From Geminicoccaceae bacterium (GTDB taxonomy: Bacteria > Pseudomonadota > Alphaproteobacteria > Geminicoccales > Geminicoccaceae): a DNA stretch of 14,974 bases. A program made the translations under genes and the position numbers. Where the stretch lies: positions 1-14,974 of the forward strand of contig JAPJRA010000029.1 of assembly GCA_030824835.1 (NCBI GenBank), given 5' to 3'. The notes under the pieces were generated by a model. It saw only the letters and a program-made list of their open reading frames with translations. It did not search any database and was not told the origin of the DNA. Below are positions 8,101 through 14,580 of the stretch, one piece after another. The number at the start of each line of letters is the position of its first letter. The first letter of the stretch is position 1.

Positions 8101-10048
8101 CGAGCCGATTGGCCCAAACTCCCGAAAACAATGCCTCGAAGTGCTCGCGGACAGTGTCCACATCGACCCGCCCGCCGATTACCGGCCGCAACCCGAAGTC
8201 GTGCAGCCAATAATCGCGGCCGTCGCGCGCCTTGATGTGGCTAGGCTCCTCACTGAGCACCTGGAGCCCCATATTTTCCAGGACCGGCAGCGCATCGGAC
8301 AGTAAAATCGTCTGGTCGCGTCGGATCAGCTTGAATCTCAGCTGGTCCGGCGAATCTTCCAGGCGCCGATACAGGCTCATCGTCAAGTCTTCTGACTCGG
8401 CATGCGCAAGACGATCAATGCTCTGAATGTCCGGCACCGCCGCCCGCGCGTCGACACGCTCCTGGTATGACACCGGAAAGGCGCGGCCGTAGGCCTCAAA
8501 GAGACGGTTGCCATGCGCCTCACCGGCGGCATCAACCAGCGCGTTACGCAACCGGTCCGACCAGCTGCGCGAGAGTTCCAGCAGGCGCTGCTCGAGCTGA
8601 TCGGTGTCGATGTCCGTTGGGACGCCCTGCGGCGTGCGCAAGGTGAACAATAGCCGTGCCAGCGACGATTCCGACAACTGCGCCTGAAACTCGCTTTCCG
8701 TGGCGCCGAAGATGCGCTCCAGCTGCTGCTGCATGCGCTCGCGCAAGGCCGTGTTGTAGCGATCACGAGGCACAAAAACGAGGCAGGCGACGTAGCGCCC
8801 GAAGGGATCCGCCCGCACGAACAGACGGAGGCGCTGCCGATCCTGCAGCTGGAGTATGCCGAGAACGATCTGGAACAGCTCGTCCTCGGACGTCTGCAGC
8901 AGCTCGTCACGTGGATAGGTCTCTAGAATGTGGAGCAGGGCTTTGCCCGCATGGCCCGCCTTGCTGAATCCAGACCGCTCCACGATACGCGCGACCTTGC
9001 GATCGATCAGTGGAATCTGATGCGGACTCATGCTGTAGGCGACCGATGTCAGCAGCCCCATGAAGCGGTGCTCGCCGATCACCGTGCCGTCCGCTGCGAA
9101 GCGTTTCACGCCCACGAAATCGAGGTAGGTTGAGCGGTGGACGGTGCTTCGTGCGTTGGCCTTGGTGATGGTCAGGGCCGGCAATGGCTCTCTGGCACGG
9201 GCCCGCACGTCGGCCGGGAGGGCCGCAAAGCTCTGCGACAGCTCGCCGTCATCCTTGGCGCGCAGGATTCCTAGCGCCGCCCCTTCGACGCGACGCAGCT
9301 GAACACCGGTCACACCGGTTTCAAGAGTGTAGGCATTATAGCCGAGCAGGGTGAAATGATCGTCGGCGAGCCAGCTCAAAAACGCCTCGATCTCGGCCCT
9401 GTGCTCCGCGGGTACCGCGCCAGCGCCGGCGTGGATCTCGGCAACGACCTCGCCGATCCGTTCGCGCATGGCGCGCCAGTCCGTCACCGCCGCGCGGACG
9501 TCCCGCAACACGTGATGGAGATCGGCCTCCAGCCCGGCAAGCGCGGCAGGGTCACTCTGGCGATCGATCTCGACGTGTATGAAGCTTTCGCGGGAGCCCT
9601 CGGCGACTTCGCCCGGCGTCCCGAGGTCGCGTAGACTGCCCGTGGCGGTCCGGCTTACCGCCAGCACGGGATGGATGATGAGATGGATGCCCAAGCCGTG
9701 CCGATTCAACTCCTGACTGATACTGTCGACCAGGAACGGCATGTCATCGTTGACGACCTCGATGACGGTATGGGTCGACTGCCAACCGTGCTGCTCGAGC
9801 TTCGGATTGTAAACGCGCAGCTTGACCTCGGCCGGATGCCGATCCGTGCCGAAGCGCAATTGCGCCAGGGCCGCACCGTAGAGATCCAGCGGATCGCGCT
9901 CCGCCAGATCCTCTGGCGCCACATCGCGGAAGTAAGCACGGACGAATCGCTCGGCTACGACGGCCTCTGGGCTATCCAGACGGGCAGTAAGTTGGGCGGC
10001 GAGACCATCGATGATCTCCGCCTTGCGTTCCTCGGCACGTGCGGGCAT
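5165..10048 (-). CDS. NAD-specific glutamate dehydrogenase, large (about 180 kDa) type
   Basis: This enzyme interconverts glutamate and 2-oxoglutarate plus ammonia with NAD+ and mainly serves glutamate catabolism. The 1,627-residue product matches the large bacterial GDH class, with N-terminal ACT-like regulatory regions (roughly residues 1-550), a helical middle, the catalytic domain and a long C-terminal domain. Catalytic landmarks are [20 protein letters not shown], then PVGAKGGF with the catalytic lysine at residue 852, the dinucleotide-binding region [17 protein letters not shown] (about 985-1000), [14 protein letters not shown] and [10 protein letters not shown]. The frame is uninterrupted. 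The reading frame is open to 10255, but MPARAEERK at 10048 with GGGGGGGCGA before it fits the family start. It is transcribed divergently from the aminotransferase-like gene and is followed by the methyltransferase gene. Confidence 0.96.
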   Translation of the reverse strand: [1627 protein letters not shown]

Positions 10049-10239
10049 TCGCCCCCCCGAATTATTTAATGGCCCGATACGGTGATGAAACCACACTCGT
10101 GCGGCGGAATGAAGGCAAAATCCAGCTTCTTGCGCCCTGGCTGCAACGCCGATGCACAATGCCAGCGGCCCAATCTCAACCATCTGGCGTACCTCCACGC
10201 CCACGCCTAAGATTGCGCCGGATGCCCGGAGACGACGGA
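10049..10239. promoter_or_regulatory. Divergent intergenic region between glutamate dehydrogenase and the aminotransferase-like gene
   Basis: Both genes must be transcribed outward from this 191-base stretch. The most AT-rich element is AATTATTTAAT at 10060-10070, just upstream of the dehydrogenase ribosome-binding run, and it could be part of a -10 region on the minus strand. No good -35 match accompanies it, so the promoter call is tentative. Confidence 0.3.
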
Positions 10240-11166
10240 ATGTCGGCGCATGCAAACAACCGGATCGCCTACTACGATGGACGCTTCATCCCCGAGAGCA
10301 GGGTGTTGGATTCGTTCCGCGACCGGGGCTTCTTGTATGGCGATGCCACATTCGACACCACGCGGAGCTTAGCCCATCGTCTGTTCAAGCTGCCGGAGCA
10401 TGTTGAACGGCTCTACTGCAGCCTCCGCTACGTCCCGATAGATCCCGGCCTCTCGCCAGCCGAGATGTGTGCGATCACGGAAGAGGTTTTCGAGCGCAAT
10501 CGGCACCTGCTTGCACCAGAAGACGACTATTGGGTGTCGCATCGGAGCAGCCGCGGCGTGCTCACTCGCGACGGCGAGCAACCTACCCAGGGCGAGCCGA
10601 CGGTCATCGTCGAGTGCACGCCGCTGCCTTTCCGCCAGCGGGCACGACATTACCTCGAGGGAATACGCGTGATCGTGCTGAGCACGCGGCGTACACCGCC
10701 AGAAGCGTTCGCAGCCCGCGTCGAGACCACAAACCACCTGAACATGGTCGTGGCCGACCATGCGGCTACAGCGGTGGATCCTGGCGCCTGGGCCGTATTG
10801 CCCGATATTCACGGGAACCTAGCGGAAGGCAGGGGCGGCAATATTTTCCTGGTAAGAGGTGGCAGGCCCGCCACCCCGCGCGCGCAGTATGTGCTGCCGG
10901 GCATCAGCTGGCAGACCGTACTCGACCTGGCAGCCGATCCGGGCGTTCCCTGCGATCAGACCAACCTCGACCTTTATGATGCATGCGATGCCGATGAGGC
11001 CTTCCTGACATCGACCAGCCTGTGTATCTGCCCCGTGCGCAGTATCAATCGCCACCGCATCGGGAGCGATCAGGTTTTCGGCACCATCACCCGCCAGTTG
11101 ATCGAGGCCTGTGTGCGGCTGGTGAATTGTGACTTCCTAGCGCAGTACCGCCGACGGCTGGACTGA
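10240..11166 (+). CDS. Class IV aminotransferase-family protein lacking the PLP lysine
   Basis: Class IV aminotransferases (branched-chain and D-amino-acid aminotransferases, aminodeoxychorismate lyase) bind PLP through a lysine Schiff base. The 308-residue product keeps the fold signatures: YYDGRFIPESRV (11-22), FRDRGFLYGDATFDTTR (26-42), the helix after the lysine site (NHLNMVVADHAA, 165-176), the cofactor-ring region HGNLAEGRGGNIFLV and the phosphate-binding region LTSTSLCICPVRS. At the lysine position, in a context normally read as K-T-x-N-x-L-N, this protein has VETTNHLN, with E162. Its only lysine is K50, in LFKLPEH, so no obvious replacement exists. The start at 10240 has GGAG upstream at about 8 bases; an ATG at 10222 is an alternative. 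It is divergent from glutamate dehydrogenase, whose product glutamate is the usual amino donor for the family. Confidence 0.88.
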   Translation: MSAHANNRIAYYDGRFIPESRVLDSFRDRGFLYGDATFDTTRSLAHRLFKLPEHVERLYCSLRYVPIDPGLSPAEMCAITEEVFERNRHLLAPEDDYWVSHRSSRGVLTRDGEQPTQGEPTVIVECTPLPFRQRARHYLEGIRVIVLSTRRTPPEAFAARVETTNHLNMVVADHAATAVDPGAWAVLPDIHGNLAEGRGGNIFLVRGGRPATPRAQYVLPGISWQTVLDLAADPGVPCDQTNLDLYDACDADEAFLTSTSLCICPVRSINRHRIGSDQVFGTITRQLIEACVRLVNCDFLAQYRRRLD

Positions 11167-11243
11167 CGGCGGTCGGCACATGTGCTGCCTCGAAAGGCAA
11201 GACGTGGTCATCCTGCGGGAGGGATCGAGGGCAAGTGCGGCGC

Positions 11244-11257
11244 CCGCAGCGCTGCGG
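11244..11257. repeat. Perfect 14-base palindrome upstream of the VOC gene
   Basis: CCGCAGCGCTGCGG is a perfect dyad in the 147-base gap between the aminotransferase-like gene and the VOC gene, 56 bases before the ATG, followed by AAAAAG. It could be an operator or chance in GC-rich DNA. There is no T-run after it on the plus strand, so it does not look like a terminator of the upstream gene. Confidence 0.3.
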
Positions 11258-11313
11258 AAAAAGCCTATCGACAACAACGTGGCAAACAGATTTACGGGCA
11301 GAAGGACCGCAGG

Positions 11314-11727
11314 ATGAACGAGCATGAGGTGCCGGCCTTCAGAGGCGGACGTAATGTCGCCATCAAGGTGCCCGAGCACGCATTTGAAACGACTGTCGCG
11401 TTCTACCGCGACACACTCGGGCTGACGCTCGCCTACGATGCCATTGGTACGAAGGCCGTTGATTTTGGCCCGATCAGGCTGTGGATAGACCGTATGCCTC
11501 ACCTCGCCCAGGCCGAAATGTGGCTGGAGCTGATCGCGCCTGACACGGCAGCAGCCGCACGCCATCTGGCGGAGGCCGGTGTGGTTCGATGCGACGAGGT
11601 GGAGAAGCTGCCACCAGACCTGGATGGATTTTGGATCCTGAACCCAGCCGGCATCGTGCATCTGGTTTGTGCACCGGAAGCGGACGAGGTGGCCTCATTG
11701 GCGTCCTCCGACACACATGGGGAGTAA
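11314..11727 (+). CDS. VOC (glyoxalase/bleomycin-resistance/dioxygenase fold) family protein
   Basis: The 137-residue product has one complete vicinal-oxygen-chelate unit pair: NVAIKVPEHAFETTVAFYRDTLGLTL (14-39), a middle strand set AVDFGPIRLWIDR (48-60), MWLELIAPD (69-77) with the glutamate at a family metal-ligand position, a helix AAAARHLAEAG (79-89), and DGFWILNPAGIVHLVCA (104-120) with a histidine at another ligand position. The usual first-strand histidine is replaced by asparagine (GRNVAI), so metal binding may be altered. The substrate is unknown. The start is chosen from AAGGA seven bases upstream of ATG; the frame is open to 11182 but the added residues are unlike a VOC protein. It ends 16 bases from the convergent zur gene, leaving no room for a normal terminator. 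Confidence 0.85.
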   Translation: MNEHEVPAFRGGRNVAIKVPEHAFETTVAFYRDTLGLTLAYDAIGTKAVDFGPIRLWIDRMPHLAQAEMWLELIAPDTAAAARHLAEAGVVRCDEVEKLPPDLDGFWILNPAGIVHLVCAPEADEVASLASSDTHGE

Positions 11728-11743
11728 TGGCTGGGACGATGTC

Positions 11744-12235
11744 CTAGCGGGCCGTGCAGCGGGCACAGAGCCCCGATAGCTCCACCTTCGTACTCTCGAC
11801 ATGAAAGTTCGCGCGACCGACGCAACGTCCAAGGGAATCCGTCAAGTCATCGTCGTGAAACTCGGCGGCATCGCCGCATTGCCGGCAGATGAGAAAATAG
11901 GCCTCGTGCGGCCTTGATGGCGACGAGCAACCAACATAGGCGTTCAGGCTCTCAATCCGGTGGACCAGCCCTTCGCGGCTGAGAAACTCCAGCGCCCGGT
12001 AAACGGTTGGCGGCGCCATTCGAGAGCGGTCGCTGGCGAGTTGATCCAGTATCTGGTACGCTCCGATAGGAGCATGGCTACGCCACACCAGTTCCAGAAC
12101 CTGACGACGTAGATCGGTCAGCCGGGTGCCACGGGCCGCACAAACAGCCACCGCCGTCTCAAGAGCGCTATAAACACAGCGACGGTGGTCGTGCGACTCC
12201 GCCTTGAAGGGATCGGCTAGGCCTGCCGCCGGCAT
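11744..12235 (-). CDS. zur: Zur, zinc-responsive Fur-family repressor
   Basis: Zur represses zinc uptake genes when zinc is plentiful. The 163-residue product has the Fur-fold winged helix at about residues 28-95, with recognition-helix region MAPPTVYRALEFLSREGLVHRI, followed by the Zur-typical dimer/sensor segment ESLNAYVGC (95-103) and PHEAYFLICRQCG (109-121). Structural-zinc CxxC pairs are at 117-120 and 157-160, and the histidines HDH (15-17) precede C20. ESLNAYVGC separates it from Fur and PerR. The ATG at 12235 is preceded by AGGAG; the frame is open to 12508 but that extension is low-quality, Arg-rich sequence covering a dyad and is unlikely to be coding. No znuABC or other zinc-uptake gene lies in the window, so its targets are elsewhere. 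I see no standard Zur box upstream. Confidence 0.92.
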   Translation of the reverse strand: MPAAGLADPFKAESHDHRRCVYSALETAVAVCAARGTRLTDLRRQVLELVWRSHAPIGAYQILDQLASDRSRMAPPTVYRALEFLSREGLVHRIESLNAYVGCSSPSRPHEAYFLICRQCGDAAEFHDDDLTDSLGRCVGRANFHVESTKVELSGLCARCTAR

Positions 12236-12677
12236 GCAGCTTCTGCTCCTATAGAGGCCAACCTGCGGCGCTTGGCGGCGCGCGACGTCGGTCGACGCTG
12301 ATGGAACTTCCCTTCGTCTAGCAGATTCTGAGTGGCCTCTACCAGAGGCTCGCCGGGATTCGACCGGCCGAGCCTGATCCATGTTGGCAAAGGCCCACCC
12401 TTCGAACGAAAGGGCCCGGGTCACGGGGACCCGGGCATGCAGTCGAAGAATTGGGAGGCAGCAGAGATCGTAGTCGAGATGATCGATGCACTCTGTGCGT
12501 TTGGTCACAGTGACACCAGCACACCGTGCCCGGACCGCTTCATTCTGAGGCTTGTGGTCCGATTTCCCGGATTAGGTGAACGCAAGACGTCAGCCACAGT
12601 TGAATATCGCACCACAATGCGCTGTGATCACACTTCGGCGGCGCATTCGCCGTGTCACAACAAGCGATGAAACGCCC
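12236..12677. promoter_or_regulatory. Divergent zur / Crp-type regulator intergenic region with several dyads
   Basis: This 442-base stretch separates two divergently transcribed regulators and has no convincing gene. It contains a strong hairpin at 12414-12436, an 11-base palindrome GTCACAGTGAC at 12504-12514, a 10-base palindrome TGTGATCACA at 12623-12632, and another TCACA at 12655-12659. TGTGA and TCACA are the half-sites recognised by Crp-type proteins, although none are spaced by the usual six bases. Autoregulation by the adjacent Crp-type protein is an inference. Confidence 0.45.
12414..12436. repeat. Strong inverted repeat (hairpin) upstream of zur
   Basis: GCCCGGGT at 12414-12421 and ACCCGGGC at 12429-12436 form a perfect 8-base stem with a 7-base loop. 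It abuts a second, smaller inverted repeat, CCCTT...AAGGG, at 12398-12414. On the minus strand the stem is followed by CCTTTCGTT, a weak terminator-like tail, but no gene precedes it on that strand. It may be a leader structure or the trace of a lost gene. Confidence 0.5.
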
Positions 12678-13373
12678 ATGGATGCCGGACGCCCCCACCC
12701 GCTGGCGACCATCGATCTGTTCCGCGACCTCGGGACGGCCGAACTCGGGGAGGTCGAGCGCCATATCCGGATCAGACAGTATCGGGCCGGACAGACCGTT
12801 GTCGGCTATCAGGATGATTCACACGATCTGTTCTTCATCCTCACCGGTAAGTTGAAGGTCACCATCTTTTCCGAAGCGGGACGGGAGGTAGCTTTCCGTG
12901 AGCTCACCACCGGGCAGAGCTTCGGCGAACTGTCGGCCATCGACGGGCAACCGCGCTCGGCGAACGTGATCGCGCTGACCGACGCGTCAGTCGGGTCGAT
13001 GACCGCACCGGATTTCATCACTGCCCTGCGCCGGCAGCCGGCAGTCGCCTTGGCCACGTTGCGCAAACTTACGGTCCTTGTGCGCGCTCTGTCCGAGCGG
13101 GTGCACGAGTTCTCCGAAAAGGTGGAGGTCAGAATATGTCATGAGCTGCTGCGTCTTGCCCGTGACAACATGTTCAACGAACATGCGGCACGTTTGCGAC
13201 CGGCGCCGAAACACGCCGAAATCGCCAGTCGGGTGAACACCCATCGCGAGGCCGTGACACGTTTATTAGGCAAGCTCGCCAAAATCGGCATCGTTCAGCG
13301 CGGCCGAGGGGAGTTGCTGATTCGTGATCTCGAGGCGCTTGCCTCCTATGCCCGCCAATTGCACAACGGCTGA
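12678..13373 (+). CDS. Crp/Fnr-family transcriptional regulator
   Basis: The 231-residue product has an N-terminal cyclic-nucleotide-binding beta-barrel (about 12-125) and a C-terminal winged helix (about 145-225). The phosphate-binding cassette FGELSAIDGQPRSANV (82-97) keeps the glutamate and the Arg-Ser pair that contact cAMP in Crp, so a cyclic-nucleotide ligand is plausible. No N-terminal cysteine cluster exists, which argues against an Fnr oxygen sensor. The dimerisation helix is at about 122-150, and the recognition region is HAEIASRVNTHREAVTRLLGKLAKIGIV (179-206). ATG 12678 is chosen because the family-like sequence (HPLATIDLFRDL) starts just after it; its ribosome-binding site is weak, and GTG 12576 would add 34 unconvincing residues. 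The gene is divergent from zur and lies 57 bases upstream of the ELM1-like gene. Its targets are unknown. Confidence 0.9.
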   Translation: MDAGRPHPLATIDLFRDLGTAELGEVERHIRIRQYRAGQTVVGYQDDSHDLFFILTGKLKVTIFSEAGREVAFRELTTGQSFGELSAIDGQPRSANVIALTDASVGSMTAPDFITALRRQPAVALATLRKLTVLVRALSERVHEFSEKVEVRICHELLRLARDNMFNEHAARLRPAPKHAEIASRVNTHREAVTRLLGKLAKIGIVQRGRGELLIRDLEALASYARQLHNG

Positions 13374-13430
13374 ACCCGATCCGGTCGTCGGTATGGGTCG
13401 ACGGTGCAACTGCGTCGATGCCGTAGCTCG

Positions 13431-14516
13431 ATGGATAACGTGCCCGATCATTCGCCGCTCCCCGCTGCAGCTCCAAGAACTTGGCTGCTTCTCGGCCCGA
13501 AGCCGGGCGACAATGGCCAGGTACTGGCGCTGGCCGAGGCCCTGGGCTGGCCGTTCGAGAGCAAGCGCATGTTCTACCGACCGACCGAACTGCTGACCAA
13601 TCGCCTCCTCGGCATTACGCTGCTCGGCATCGATCGGCGCCGATCGAGCCCACTCGAACCGCCTTGGCCTGATTTAGTTATCAGTGCGGGTCGGCGGAAC
13701 GAGCCGGTGGCACGCTGGATCCAGCGACAGGCTCGGTCGGATCGGCCGGTGAAGCTGGTGCATATGGGACGCCCATGGGCACCGCTGGAGTGTTTCGACC
13801 TCGTCGTCACGACACCACAATATGCCCTGCCTGAGCATCGTGCCGTATTGCACGTGGAGGCCCCGCTACATCGGGTGAGCCCCGATAGGCTGGCGGAAGC
13901 GGCTCGCATCTGGCGGCCACGGCTGGCGACCCTGCCCGCGCCACGGATCGCGGTCATGCTCGGCGGCCATGTCGGCCGCTGGACATTCGACGAGGCGGCG
14001 GCAGGCTCCCTGGCCGAGCAGGCAAACTCGATGGCGGAGGCCGTGCGGGGATCTCTGCTCGTCTCGACCAGCGCCCGCACGCCGGTTGACGTCGTCGAGC
14101 ACTTCGCCAACACACTGCGTGTGCCCCACCAGCTTTATCGTTGGCGTGGCGACGACCCCGACAATCCGTATTTTGGCTTTCTGGCCCTGGCGGACCGAAT
14201 CATCGTTACCAGCGACAGCATGTCGATGCTGGTCGAGGCCGTGGCGACGGGTAAGCCGGTGTTCATCTTCGATCTCGCGGCTCCCAATAAGGGCACGCCG
14301 TGGCGCCTGCCAAGTAGCCGGACTCTGATCTGGTGGTTGGGACGCCTCTTTGGCCCGCGCCAGCTCGTCCGCAACGTAACTGCCATCCATCAGGGCCAAG
14401 TCGCCGCCGGGCGTGCGATCTGGCTTGGCAAGGAGTGGCCCCGAGAACGGCAAGCGCCGCCCATGAGAGACACGCTGCGCGCTGCCAATGCCGTGCGCAA
14501 TCTCTTCGCCGTGTGA
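13431..14516 (+). CDS. ELM1/GtrOC1 family protein (mitochondrial-fission ELM1-like, formerly DUF1022)
   Basis: The 361-residue product starts with the family signature WLLLGPKPGDNGQVLALAEALGWPFESK (18-45), followed by a conserved arginine-rich segment. The middle contains WPDLVISAGRRNEPVARWI, KLVHMGRPWAP and FDLVVTTPQY, and the C-terminal half ADRIIVTSDSMSMLVEAVATGKPVFIFDL resembles a glycosyltransferase-like nucleotide-sugar domain. Bacterial members are widespread in alphaproteobacteria but poorly characterised; the name comes from the plant protein ELM1 acting in mitochondrial fission. A role in cell-envelope sugar or lipid metabolism is sometimes inferred from context, and nothing here settles it. 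The start codon at 13431 has no strong ribosome-binding site; GTG 13404 is an in-frame alternative. The stop is only 2 bases from the insertion-sequence remnant, and the C-terminus appears complete. Confidence 0.88.
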   Translation: MDNVPDHSPLPAAAPRTWLLLGPKPGDNGQVLALAEALGWPFESKRMFYRPTELLTNRLLGITLLGIDRRRSSPLEPPWPDLVISAGRRNEPVARWIQRQARSDRPVKLVHMGRPWAPLECFDLVVTTPQYALPEHRAVLHVEAPLHRVSPDRLAEAARIWRPRLATLPAPRIAVMLGGHVGRWTFDEAAAGSLAEQANSMAEAVRGSLLVSTSARTPVDVVEHFANTLRVPHQLYRWRGDDPDNPYFGFLALADRIIVTSDSMSMLVEAVATGKPVFIFDLAAPNKGTPWRLPSSRTLIWWLGRLFGPRQLVRNVTAIHQGQVAAGRAIWLGKEWPRERQAPPMRDTLRAANAVRNLFAV

Positions 14517-14518
14517 CT

Positions 14519-14570
14519 TGTACCTGTCCACAGTTTTGAGACACTGTACCGGTCCACAGTTTTGAGACAC
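14519..14570. repeat. Tandem pair of 26-base units at the IS end
   Basis: Unit 1 is 14519-14544 and unit 2 is 14545-14570, head to tail with no gap. They are identical at 25 of 26 positions, differing at position 7 (T against G). The shared core is TCCACAGTTTTGAGACAC. On the transposase strand each unit begins GTGTCTCAAAACTGTGGAC, which looks like an IS terminal inverted repeat. Two copies suggest a duplicated terminus. Confidence 0.85.
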
Positions 14571-14580
14571 CGCTTTGCGC

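Noticed and set aside
6953..8305. A 450-codon open frame on the plus strand inside the glutamate dehydrogenase gene
   Set aside because: It is antisense to a clearly coding, family-matching gene. Its translation has no recognisable motif, and long antisense frames are expected in GC-rich coding DNA.
10049..10255. Extension of glutamate dehydrogenase to 10255 and of the aminotransferase-like gene to 10039
   Set aside because: The two extensions would overlap each other on opposite strands, neither resembles its family, and both internal starts have better ribosome-binding sites.
12414..12436. Rho-independent terminator call for the large hairpin
   Set aside because: No gene precedes it on either strand at a suitable distance and the T-run is weak, so it is listed as an inverted repeat only.
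12236..12508. N-terminal extension of zur to an ATG at 12508
   Set aside because: The extra 91 residues are Arg/Ser-rich with no Fur-family similarity and span the hairpin region. The ATG at 12235 has AGGAG and fits normal Zur length.
12332..12670. Plus-strand 112-codon frame upstream of the Crp-type gene
   Set aside because: It has no protein-like pattern and covers dyads and the likely promoter region. It appears to be an open frame by chance.
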